Shown here in pieces: positions 8,750-16,655 of a stretch of DNA of 64,000 bases. Both the position numbers and the translations under genes were made by a program. This stretch comes from Natrarchaeobius halalkaliphilus. Its GTDB lineage: Archaea > Halobacteriota > Halobacteria > Halobacteriales > Natrialbaceae. Under the pieces are notes generated by a model. It was given only the letters and a program-made list of their open reading frames with translations. It was not told where the DNA came from and did no database searches. How positions within the stretch are numbered: position 1 is the stretch's first letter; every line of letters begins with the position of its first letter. The stretch spans positions 186,001 through 250,000 of the forward strand of contig NZ_REFY01000001.1 in the NCBI RefSeq assembly GCF_003841485.1. Reading direction: 5' to 3'.

Positions 8750-9449
8750 TTGCTGCTACTCCACACTTTATTCACTGAGTGGAGTCTCAACCGCAATGTA
8801 GGCCTACTATCGCGCTGCTTCGTCGGAAGGAGACATCGATCGTGGTCTTTGATGCCAATGTTTTCAACAGGGCCTGTCGGGGAACCACCGAACGCAGAGG
8901 CATCTTTCGGGGCGATGCCAATATCGGCGAGGGGCCGCTCAATGAGGAGGCTCACGCGCTCGATGTCCTCTGTCCGGACCGTGTCGTCGAGGCGCTGGCC
9001 GATGCTTCGACCAACCGTTCGCGCGCGACTTGCTTCTGTGATCGAGAGAGGCGGACCGTCGTCCCCGGCCCGCTTCCCGAGTAAGCGGCCCCGGACCCCA
9101 TAAACGCGATCGACCACCTCTTTGTTCACTCAGCAACTGATGCTAACGTACAATGCTGAGTGCCTGTAGATAGATCCTCTATATTCAGCACCCGCGTTCT
9201 ATCAGCCATTGAGATTTTTAACAGATCCGGGAGAGAGAAAGAATATCGACAACACCGCTTTAGTACGTTTTCTATCGAGTAACTCGACAGAATTGATTTG
9301 AAAGTCTTTGAGTAAGTGATGTTTCCTTTACCTATCCATGTTATCTACATTACTGGCGTCCGTAACCACAATTGGCGATTGATCAAGTGATTTCTCGTTG
9401 GCACTCACCTGTATGGTTTGTAACCAAATCAGCAGGCGAGGGGGTCAAC
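8750..9449. other. Gene-poor stretch with GC-rich coding debris
   Basis: From about 8810 to 9129 the sequence is markedly more GC-rich than its flanks. The minus strand is open there (about 9129 to 8770), reading VSLLIERPLADIGIAPKD and similar protein-like text, but it runs antisense into mcrC and has no start context. I take it as a fragment of a former gene of unknown family. Positions 9176-9191 (CCTCTATATTCAGCAC) match the end-like motif seen elsewhere in the island. The remainder (9200-9449) is AT-rich and should hold the promoter of the Cas4-like gene. Confidence 0.35.
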
Positions 9450-10565
9450 ATGGGAGAAATAGATAAGGAGACGACTAGAGCCGGGTCGTCTGACCCCAAT
9501 CTGGTCGATAAAATCTCTGGAAAGGAGTTTCAAGACTGGTATCAGGAGCGGGAATTCCGAAAAAACATCGAAAACGGAAAGCCGTATTTCAACGGGCCAC
9601 CGTCGGTTCCGTCACCCCGAAAACATAGTCCAAGCCAGATACTGCAATGCCACCGAAAAATCGCATACCGTCAACACAATGCGCCGGCAGAAAAACCAAA
9701 TCCAACAGGGATCTTTTGGTTTGGGTCACGGTTCGAGGAAGATCTCGTGGTGAAATTTCTCAAAGAGACTGTTGTCAACGACCAGGAGTACGTCACGAAC
9801 TCGCTGTGGGTTGATTTTACTGCCCAGACGGATATCGGCGACATTCAGATCAAAGGAGAAACGGATCCAGTAATCGTGGATACAGATGGAGAACCGTTGC
9901 TCCTCACGGAAATTAAGACCAAGCAATCGGTAGAAAACGTCCGGTCGCCCAACAAGCACCATCGGGCTCAAGCGCATGCGTACATGAAAGGATTGTCCGA
10001 GAAATACGATCGGACAGTATCGGAGGCCGTCATCCTGTACGGAAGTCGAAAAACGTTCAACGCTAAAGCGTTCCACATCGAATTCGATCCCTGGTTTTGG
10101 CGCAACACAGTTCTAAAGTGGGTGGAGACACACACGACGTACCGTCTCAACGAAGATCTGCCACCAGCAGCCCCGGAGTACAGTTGGGAATGTAGCTCTT
10201 GCTCTTATAGAGAGCGATGCGGACGAGGTAGTGCAAGTTACGAGGACGTAGATGCTACCGGATTGCTACCTCTCCATGAGTACCCTAAAGAGGTAGTGAG
10301 AGAGTATTTAGAGGGCCACGAGGATGCAAAGGTCACACCAACCCTTTCAGAACGGTATCCAGAATTGGCGGACAAATTTGGGGTACACGATTGGCGATGT
10401 GAGCGTTGCGATAGAACCTATCCACACAATTCACCTGACTGGACTGGAAACGTATCGGAACCGCCTCTCTGCCCATCTTGCTGCGATGACGGTGTACCAG
10501 CCACATTGAGGGCAGATTCCATACCTCCCCAAAAAACAGGAGGTGATCGTTGTGTCTCGAGGTAG
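9450..10565 (+). CDS. Cas4-like PD-(D/E)XK exonuclease with Fe-S cluster
   Basis: A 371-residue protein from ATG 9450; the upstream in-frame extension starts with a weak TTG. A first Cys (ILQCHRK, about residue 66) and three C-terminal Cys (WECSSCSYRERCG, about 246-257) give the four-Cys Fe-S arrangement of Cas4/AddB nucleases. The nuclease core is GETDPVI (about 137), LLTEIKT (about 151) and HRAQAHAY (about 170). An extra C-terminal CERC...CPSCC segment looks like a zinc ribbon. No other cas gene or CRISPR is present. The gene heads a run of four genes ending in a tyrosine recombinase, so a role in element replication or end processing fits better than CRISPR adaptation. Confidence 0.78.
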   Translation: MGEIDKETTRAGSSDPNLVDKISGKEFQDWYQEREFRKNIENGKPYFNGPPSVPSPRKHSPSQILQCHRKIAYRQHNAPAEKPNPTGIFWFGSRFEEDLVVKFLKETVVNDQEYVTNSLWVDFTAQTDIGDIQIKGETDPVIVDTDGEPLLLTEIKTKQSVENVRSPNKHHRAQAHAYMKGLSEKYDRTVSEAVILYGSRKTFNAKAFHIEFDPWFWRNTVLKWVETHTTYRLNEDLPPAAPEYSWECSSCSYRERCGRGSASYEDVDATGLLPLHEYPKEVVREYLEGHEDAKVTPTLSERYPELADKFGVHDWRCERCDRTYPHNSPDWTGNVSEPPLCPSCCDDGVPATLRADSIPPQKTGGDRCVSR

Positions 10566-11118
10566 CTGGCTGCACCTTGACGATCTCCGGGAGAGTTGGC
10601 TGTTCCTCATCATTGGCGAGGCCGAGAAACCTGACCACCACCAGGATTCGCAGAGTTCTATCGCGGAGATAGAGTACTGGGAACTCGGTGTTGGGAATCC
10701 GGAGACGTTGGTTGAAACGACCGCGTCGAGTCTATCAGGTGAGCACGTCCATTCCCAGACCGAGTTGCTCTCCAAATTACTCAACGAGTTGCGTACATAC
10801 CGCTACCAAGGCACAGTGCTCATCACCCCCGACCGATCCACGATACAACGTCTTCGAGCGGCTCTAGTATCAGGTGACGTTGAGACGCCGTCGCTTCGAG
10901 GGTTTGCCCACATCGACATCGAGTCCCAGTTACAGTCTCAGTTCGGGCAAGCACTTGGTGACTACGGGCTTGCTGAGGAGGAATGGCGGCGTCCACGTGT
11001 GACAGATGACGATCAACAGCGGGTCGTGAACACAGGGACAGTAGAACGCATCTGGGAGGTGTGGACGCAAGTGTATCGGTTGGTTCCCGGGAATTCGCTC
11101 GAGGGGGTGGCGCTATGA
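10552..11118 (+). CDS. Unrecognised protein downstream of the Cas4-like gene
   Basis: A 188-residue protein. I choose the GTG at 10552, in the sequence GTGTCTCGAGG, because a near-perfect Shine-Dalgarno (GGAGGTGATC, 10539-10548) lies just before it, inside the end of the upstream gene. A GTG at 10543 is in frame but falls inside that site. The protein contains LLSKLLNELRTYRYQGTVLITPDRSTIQRL and an acidic C-terminus. I do not recognise the family. The overlap with the Cas4-like gene and the position before the regulator and recombinase suggest one functional module. Confidence 0.65.
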   Translation: MSRGSWLHLDDLRESWLFLIIGEAEKPDHHQDSQSSIAEIEYWELGVGNPETLVETTASSLSGEHVHSQTELLSKLLNELRTYRYQGTVLITPDRSTIQRLRAALVSGDVETPSLRGFAHIDIESQLQSQFGQALGDYGLAEEEWRRPRVTDDDQQRVVNTGTVERIWEVWTQVYRLVPGNSLEGVAL

Positions 11119-11179
11119 ACACAGCCAGCAGATGGTTCACCAGTACTGCTATTCAGAGAATAAACGGTGGTGAGTGACC

Positions 11180-11713
11180 ATGACTGAAAGGAATCCGACG
11201 TTCGTGCGTCGGAAGTTCACGATCACAAAGGTACTTGACCAGATGTTACAGGAGATGGCCACACGGCACTACCAAGGGAACGTGAGTTTGTGCCTGCGTG
11301 CAGCTATTGAAAGTCACCGTGAGAACTTGGAAGGAGAGGGAGAGTTCGCCGCACACCAGATCAAACGGCAGTTAGACGGGCTAGAACAGCGGGTTCAGAA
11401 AATTCAAATGAATGTCGACGAGTTGCCTATCGAGACGGCTAAGAACGAGAAGAAGGGGATAGCACAGTCAGTCCAGTGGGGGATCAAGATGGCGGACGGG
11501 ATGCCAGCTATCGTTGAAGTACTGGACAATGCTTCGTCACCGTTGCGACTGGAGGATCTTCTCGAGCAAACTGAGTTGTCTCCACCACGGCTTCAGGCGG
11601 ATCTTTCGCAACTGGTCGACCACGGGCTTGTGGTCGAGACAACGGACGAGCAACAGAGATTCGGGCTCGCTGGTTGGGTCAATTCGCCAGGAGATGGAGA
11701 GACGGGACAATGA
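11180..11713 (+). CDS. Ribbon-helix-helix plus winged-helix regulator (module 1)
   Basis: A 177-residue protein from ATG 11180. The N-terminus (VRRKFTITKVLDQMLQEMATRHYQGN) looks like a ribbon-helix-helix DNA-binding strand and helices. A coiled stretch follows, then a winged helix at about 110-170 (LRLEDLLEQTELSPPRLQADLSQLVDHGLV). Its stop overlaps the recombinase start by ATGA. The same layout recurs at 13265, also directly upstream of a recombinase, so this looks like a dedicated recombination-directionality or expression regulator. That role is inferred. Confidence 0.65.
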   Translation: MTERNPTFVRRKFTITKVLDQMLQEMATRHYQGNVSLCLRAAIESHRENLEGEGEFAAHQIKRQLDGLEQRVQKIQMNVDELPIETAKNEKKGIAQSVQWGIKMADGMPAIVEVLDNASSPLRLEDLLEQTELSPPRLQADLSQLVDHGLVVETTDEQQRFGLAGWVNSPGDGETGQ

Positions 11714-12720
11714 ACCAGCCTAGCATGACTGATAGCTTTCGAGTACCGGATGACTACGCAAGAGAGTATTTAGCGCACGCAGCGGATCTGAAGCTATCTA
11801 CGAGTTCCACAGACACGTACGAGTCTCATCTTCGTGGCTATGTTGTGTTTCTCCACGACGGTGAGATATCAGTCCTTGATGCAGCGTTTACGGATGTAAT
11901 TGAGTTCGTTGAGGAATGTGTCCGGCGTGGAAATCGTCAGTCAACGATTGAAGGCAAAGTCGCGACGATTAGTGAACTGTACAAGTATATTCGGCTTCGA
12001 ACAGAGGTTGGCGATGAGCTTTCGTTGGAGCCACTGCGGTTGGACGACATTGATGTGAGTCGATATCGGACACCAGAACCAATTGAGCGGGAAGCCTTGT
12101 CGCGAGAGGAATTACGGCGATTGTTCGACGCGTTCGATTCCTACCGAAATCGACTCATGGCGGTGGTTGCAGTCGAGACAGGTCTTCGAAACTCGGATTT
12201 GCGGGAGCTTCGGATCGCGGATTTAGATTTCGATAATCTGGAGATTCATGTACTGAATCCCAAGGGGTCAGATCCGTATGATGTCCCGATGAGTGAGGAG
12301 TTGTCGTATGAGTTAGATTTTTGGCTTCGCCATCATCGGGCTGGCTACGCGAGCGCAGACAAGAGCCCGTACGTGTTTCCGAGCCAATGTGGCCTGAAGC
12401 TCGAAACGAATGGCAGCCTGAATCAGATTATTCGCGATGCAGCGGATAGGGCAGGGTTGCAAGAGGTAATCGGAGAATCACGGATTTCGAAAAAGCAGGG
12501 CACGGCAACGGAACCTGAGGACGAGACACGCCAGTGGCATCGTGTGACGCCGCATACGCTTCGCCACTCGTTCATTACGCTTCTCGCTGACGCGGGTGTG
12601 GACCTTTCGTATCGGCAGCTGGTTGCGAATCACGCAAGTGCAGAAACTACCCGTGGATACACCCATACCGCTGATGATAGATTTGGAGAAATTAGGGAAA
12701 TATTCGTTTCGCCTAGGTAA
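11710..12720 (+). CDS. Tyrosine recombinase (module 1)
   Basis: A 336-residue phage-type integrase. The catalytic set is complete: R160 (ETGLRNSDL), K185 (NPKGSDPYDVPM), H282 and R285 (TPHTLRHSF), H308 (VANHAS) and Y317 (TTRGYTH). An N-terminal SAM-like core-binding domain spans about 15-110. ATG 11710 overlaps the upstream stop by four bases. The enzyme should catalyse site-specific integration, excision or inversion through a 3'-phosphotyrosine link. It is the last gene of the run that begins with the Cas4-like nuclease. Confidence 0.85.
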   Translation: MNQPSMTDSFRVPDDYAREYLAHAADLKLSTSSTDTYESHLRGYVVFLHDGEISVLDAAFTDVIEFVEECVRRGNRQSTIEGKVATISELYKYIRLRTEVGDELSLEPLRLDDIDVSRYRTPEPIEREALSREELRRLFDAFDSYRNRLMAVVAVETGLRNSDLRELRIADLDFDNLEIHVLNPKGSDPYDVPMSEELSYELDFWLRHHRAGYASADKSPYVFPSQCGLKLETNGSLNQIIRDAADRAGLQEVIGESRISKKQGTATEPEDETRQWHRVTPHTLRHSFITLLADAGVDLSYRQLVANHASAETTRGYTHTADDRFGEIREIFVSPR

Positions 12721-12985
12721 AATCTGGTAATGTCTCCATTCATTGTAGATATTTCGGCAGATTGGGTTAGATTTCTAAATCTGTACTTTTGTGAAATGAA
12801 GTTAGGGATTTCAATCATCTATTTTCAAGCTCCTAACTAGATACTACATCCACATTACCTGCACAATTTTCTTACTTGCCATTGGAATACCACATTCATT
12901 GGGATAACTTCTCATATACGAAACTTACAAATTAAAATACAGCGCATATCCACTACAATTAAGTTCTTGGAGGTGGTATTACCGG
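12721..12985. other. AT-rich intergenic stretch
   Basis: About 265 bases with no open frame of note. It separates recombinase module 1 from the TnpB-like debris and module 2. I see no strong inverted repeat in it. Confidence 0.4.
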
Positions 12986-13126
12986 ATGTCTCACAGCGGA
13001 AACGCTGGACAGACCCACTCCGACGAGGCTTCCCCTTTTCCAACAGCCACAGGTTTGGTCTGTTTGTTGGGGAAGCCCCGGGGCGTTACAGCGCCCCAAG
13101 AACGGAGTTTCACCCATGAATGGTAA
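12986..13126 (+). pseudogene. Possible C-terminal remnant of a TnpB (IS200/IS605) gene
   Basis: The plus-strand frame from ATG 12986 reads a 46-residue tail ending RSFTHEW followed by TAA. Its style (HSDEASPFP, GKPRGVTAPQE, FTHEW) recalls the variable C-terminal tails of haloarchaeal TnpB proteins, which overlap the element's right end. No RuvC nuclease portion is present, so at most the 3' end survives. The call is from memory of the family and is not secure. Confidence 0.4.
12994..13097 (+). ncRNA. Structured RNA-like block (possible omega-RNA/right-end remnant)
   Basis: Three hairpins lie in a row. The first is CAGCG-GAAA-CGCTG at 12994-13007, a perfect stem with a GNRA tetraloop when read on the plus strand. 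The second pairs GGCTTCCCC (13027-13035) with GGGGAAGCC (13069-13077), with inner pairing of CAACA and TGTTG. The third is GGGGCG-TTACAG-CGCCCC at 13080-13097. Stems this dense are uncommon in this AT-rich tract. They match what is known of TnpB 3' ends, where the guide RNA overlaps the gene end. Expression is unproven. Confidence 0.45.
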
Positions 13127-13264
13127 AAACTCCAATCTAACGATCCAAGGGAAGAGCCAAAAAGATGTTGTGCGACGATCAACAGTTAATATTAATTCAG
13201 ATCCTGATGTCTCCTCGTTTGCGTTAGCCTGTCTCTGCTTAATCGTCTCTGCGGGGGGATTTCT

Positions 13265-13852
13265 ATGACTGAGGATGAGACAAGTTGTTTCGAGATTCAT
13301 CTAGATCCCGATAAAGCCAGTGAATCGGTGAAGCCAAACAGCACGATTACTCGTAGGCAAAAACAGTTACTCAACCAGATGGCCGACTCACGGTTCGCAA
13401 GCCGTAGCGAAGCACTTCGGGCGGCTATCGAAGGACTGCGAGAGCGTCTTGAAGGGGATGGAACCCGAGCGATTGATGAACTCAGACTTGATGTACAATC
13501 TTTGGAATCTTCTGTAGAAGAATTAGGAGAGGAGATTGAAACAATCCATTCTGCGTTAATCTCTCCGCAGATCAATTCGGAAATTACACAGGTTTCCGGA
13601 AATAAAGCAACTCTTGGCTCTCGGGATTCGAGACAATCCAATTGTAATAGAGTAGCTGATACTGTGCATAAATCGATGATAGAAGTCGCAGAACCAACGC
13701 TTGAGACTCTTGTGGACCATAGTGAGTTGTCGACAAGACAAGTCCACAGAGGACTTATGGAACTTGAAAAGAGGGAGCTAATCGTGTTTTCGGAGACAGA
13801 TACAGGCATTGAGTATCGACTTGCCTCTTTCGAGGGAAACTCATGGGACTGA
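13265..13852 (+). CDS. Ribbon-helix-helix plus winged-helix regulator (module 2)
   Basis: A 195-residue paralogue in layout of the protein at 11180. A ribbon-helix-helix-like N-terminus (STITRRQKQLLNQMADSRFASRSEALRAAIEGLRERLEGDG) leads into a coiled coil (about 80-115), then a winged helix (PTLETLVDHSELSTRQVHRGLMELEKREL). It overlaps the following recombinase by ten bases. Sequence identity to the module 1 protein looks low, so the two modules probably arrived separately or diverged long ago. It may control that recombinase. Confidence 0.65.
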   Translation: MTEDETSCFEIHLDPDKASESVKPNSTITRRQKQLLNQMADSRFASRSEALRAAIEGLRERLEGDGTRAIDELRLDVQSLESSVEELGEEIETIHSALISPQINSEITQVSGNKATLGSRDSRQSNCNRVADTVHKSMIEVAEPTLETLVDHSELSTRQVHRGLMELEKRELIVFSETDTGIEYRLASFEGNSWD

Positions 13853-14925
13853 GCGCTGGATCTCATGAGGGGCAGTCGGTGCAATGCCCGGTTTATGAGC
13901 AAGCGCGGCAAAACCCGGAGTGGCAAGACTTGCTTTCAGGCCCAGTTTGTACAGAACCAAAATGCGGTCATCTAATAAATCGGGTCGTGAATAAAGCTGG
14001 CTATTGGTCTGATTCTACTATCCGTAAGTATTGCTACGCCGGTTCTCACTATATCATTTATCTGCACGATCAGGGAAAGACCACTTGTGACGCGGAATAC
14101 GAGGATGTGGAGAGGTTTTTCGCTAAGCTATCAAAAAGGAAACTTCGCAAAAACACATATATGAATTATCGCACAGCGATAAACCATATTTATACATCAA
14201 TCGCATTGAGCCCAGATCATCATTCGTATCTCTCTGCACAGAAAATTAACGAATGGCTTAATTTGGAAGAATTGCCAACTAGGAAGCAATTAGAGCGAGA
14301 ATCGTTATCCGAGGAGGAAGTAGAGAAATTATTCGAGGAACTGACTTGCTTTCGTGACCGATTAATGGCTCAGTCAGCTATTGAATGGGGTGGTCGGAAT
14401 GAAAGCCTTCGAGCACTGAAAACCAGTGACGTGAACTTGGGGACTCAAATAGTTCGTTTGAAGAATACAAAATCTGGTGGGACATACCCAGTTCCGATAT
14501 CTGATAAACTGACGATGTTGCTACGACATTGGATAAATGTTGAACGCAAAGCGTACCTAGTATCTAGCGAAAACGATTATTTGTTCCCGAGTCGCAGGGG
14601 CGGCTCTCTTTCGGGAACCTCATTCTCAGAAATGGTTCGAGAAGCTGCCGAAGAAGCAGGAATTCAGAAAGTCATTGGTACGATCAAACACACTGAGCGT
14701 CAAAAGGAGGCGTTTGGGAAAGAGAAGAGAAACTTTTATCGAGTGACTCCTCACGCTTTACGGCATACGTTCAACGAATTACTACGAGCTCGCGGAATTC
14801 CTCGAGAAGTTCGAAGTGACGCGCTTGATCATTCGAGTACTGATGTGACCAAAGAGTTCTATGAGCATTCTACTGAGAATTATCACAGCCAAATAAGAAG
14901 GCACTTTTCAGACATGTCCTTTTAG
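13843..14925 (+). CDS. Tyrosine recombinase (module 2)
   Basis: A 360-residue integrase with a complete active site: R185 (WGGRNESL), K210 (KNTKSGG), H304 and R307 (TPHALRHTF), H330 (LDHSS) and Y340 (KEFYEH). The N-terminal 50 residues hold three Cys (CPVYEQ, CTEPKCG), an unusual extension that might bind metal. AT-rich codon use marks it as foreign. It is coupled to the regulator upstream and followed by IS debris. Confidence 0.82.
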   Translation: MGLSAGSHEGQSVQCPVYEQARQNPEWQDLLSGPVCTEPKCGHLINRVVNKAGYWSDSTIRKYCYAGSHYIIYLHDQGKTTCDAEYEDVERFFAKLSKRKLRKNTYMNYRTAINHIYTSIALSPDHHSYLSAQKINEWLNLEELPTRKQLERESLSEEEVEKLFEELTCFRDRLMAQSAIEWGGRNESLRALKTSDVNLGTQIVRLKNTKSGGTYPVPISDKLTMLLRHWINVERKAYLVSSENDYLFPSRRGGSLSGTSFSEMVREAAEEAGIQKVIGTIKHTERQKEAFGKEKRNFYRVTPHALRHTFNELLRARGIPREVRSDALDHSSTDVTKEFYEHSTENYHSQIRRHFSDMSF

Positions 14926-15099
14926 CCGTCACTATATGGATGAGAGTCTGAGGAATGAGTAGGAGGTAGCGAGAAGTGCTCATACAACTCGTCAACCCGT
15001 TCAGAGAGACCTCAAACGTGAATTGCGATGAGTTTGGGGAACGAGCGCAACCCAACCCAGTTAGGGTGTTCAGGGTGCATCTCGATCCAATGGAATTGT
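14926..15099. other. Short intergenic stretch
   Basis: Nothing recognisable. It links the recombinase to the decayed transposase. Confidence 0.3.
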
Positions 15100-15523
15100 C
15101 GGTTTGGAAGTCGACTTACTCGTCGAATTACTCGGTATTGATCTCTCACAGCGTAATTTGGAGCTATACGTGAACGCTTAAAGGAGCTAGAGAGACCCGC
15201 CGACGTCCACGAGAACGTGTCCCCGCGACGGCGTTCCTGCATCGACTCACCACGAAATATAATCTTGGCGAAGCAGAGTTTCTCGTCGATAGTGGCGGCT
15301 ATCTGACTTCCTTCCTCGCCACAACTTGAGTGGTCAGCTCAAATATAATGAGCGAAACCACGTCGAAAAGGTTTCAGATTGTCTCAATGGAGATCTTTTA
15401 TTCCGTCTGGCGGTGTGGACAGTCCAGCCAGCGCTCGGTGCGCTCAGACGGTTTAGACGCCACTACAACACGATTGACAGAATCAAGCGCTCAATAGTCG
15501 GATACCAGTCGGGAAGCTACTAA
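15100..15523 (+). pseudogene. Decayed IS transposase (IS6/IS240-like DDE type)
   Basis: The pieces read in more than one frame as a transposase. VDLLVELLGIDLSQRNLELYV comes first, then FLVDSGGYLTSF, then ERNHVEK and a tail RRFRRHYN. These match the spacing of D...(R)N..EK...H.YN in DDE transposases of the IS6 type. An internal TGA near 15328 and at least two frameshifts kill it. No terminal inverted repeats are obvious, so it is an old fragment. Confidence 0.6.
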
Positions 15524-15653
15524 ACTATACAATCTCTTTTAATTGTATTTGATAATCGTCTCTACCATTTTGAGTTTGATTGTAGACAATTCGATTCTCA
15601 ATGGTCACTGAATACCCATTACAGTTCTATTAAAACAATTTCTTGGAGCTGAG

Positions 15654-15707
15654 GTGGTCACTGAGTGACCACTCACCAGAGAACTCTCTGAAATGGCATA
15701 ATTTCAG
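15654..15707. promoter_or_regulatory. Palindrome and second inverted repeat upstream of a recombinase pair
   Basis: Positions 15654-15672 form a perfect 19-base palindrome (GTGGTCACT-G-AGTGACCAC). Its half TGGTCACTGA also occurs as a direct repeat at 15602. A second inverted repeat, CTGAAAT (15688-15694) with ATTTCAG (15701-15707), follows. Both lie 45-100 bases before the start at 15750, where an operator or recombinase arm-binding site would be expected. Confidence 0.5.
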
Positions 15708-15749
15708 TAGGAGATTCTCTCCCAGTCGAATAATTGCAGGGGTGGTACT

Positions 15750-16655
15750 ATGACCTGCTTTGAGCAGGTCGAGGAAACTAGTGGCTTTGAGTCTCTCGAC
15801 AGTGCGGTTGAATCCTACCTGAGTGAATTATCAAGTAGTGTACCAGACTCTACTTTTTGGTCACATCAAACTGTAATCACTAAACTCAGAGAGTGGATTT
15901 CAGAACCCAGTTCCTCTGAAGCCTGGTTGGAAAGTCACCAATTATGCCAATTTGTTGAAGACCTAGCAGAGAACACTGCTCAGGATATTACTACCATCTG
16001 TGGACATATAAACACATTAATAAATTTTCAATCATTCATCCACCAAGAAGATCCTATTATTCTCAAAGCAAGATTGCTCTTGGAGGTTGAGTCATCTAGC
16101 ATACTAGTGTATGGCGAGATCGGTAAACACATTCTCGGCATCTCTACTGAGGTTAATTTCCAAAACCTATCCGATCGCCTTTCGCCGTTGGTCACCTACT
16201 TCCGTGAACGCCAGTTTGGTACTCGAGGCCACGCATATGTAGAACTCATACTTGATACATGTAGTCGACCAGGATGTGTGCGAAATCTCGAGCTTGAGGA
16301 CTTCAATTCGGATAACGATACAGTCACAATCTCGATTCCAGAAACGCATCTCGTAAGCAGTGCCGGGCTCGTCACACAGAGAGTTGCAAATATTTCTCCA
16401 GAGACTTCTGAAGCCCTTGAAGAGTTCATAACCTATGGACGGAAAGAGCCAACAGCAGCCACTAATAGACCACTATTGACAACATCTCATGGAAGGGCGA
16501 GTGAATCGACACTTCGACGGGAAGTCAAACAAGCCAGTGGGAACGCAGACGAATATCCTCATGTATCGACTCCTCTTCCACACGATCAAGTTAGCTGCGT
16601 AGTGCCCAGTGAAATCTGGCAGTACTCAATTTTACAGCATCTGGAGGGACAATGA
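15750..16655 (+). CDS. Catalytically degenerate tyrosine-recombinase-like protein
   Basis: A 301-residue protein with the general build of an integrase: an N-terminal helical core-binding part, then LILDTCSRPGCVRNLELEDFN, which mimics the TGLR..E...L segment. The HxxR box and nucleophilic tyrosine region are absent; the C-terminus (PHDQVSCVVPSEIWQYSILQHLEG) does not restore them. It overlaps the active recombinase downstream by ATGA. A non-catalytic partner or accessory subunit is plausible; a decaying paralogue is the alternative. Confidence 0.6.
   Translation: MTCFEQVEETSGFESLDSAVESYLSELSSSVPDSTFWSHQTVITKLREWISEPSSSEAWLESHQLCQFVEDLAENTAQDITTICGHINTLINFQSFIHQEDPIILKARLLLEVESSSILVYGEIGKHILGISTEVNFQNLSDRLSPLVTYFRERQFGTRGHAYVELILDTCSRPGCVRNLELEDFNSDNDTVTISIPETHLVSSAGLVTQRVANISPETSEALEEFITYGRKEPTAATNRPLLTTSHGRASESTLRREVKQASGNADEYPHVSTPLPHDQVSCVVPSEIWQYSILQHLEGQ

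Noticed and set aside
8779-9084. Plus-strand 101-residue protein in the GC-rich patch
   Set aside because: Arg-rich shadow-like composition; the opposite strand reads more like a former protein, and neither has a sensible start.
9450-10565. CRISPR-Cas locus, because of the Cas4-like protein
   Set aside because: No direct-repeat array, no Cas1, Cas2 or effector gene anywhere in the window.
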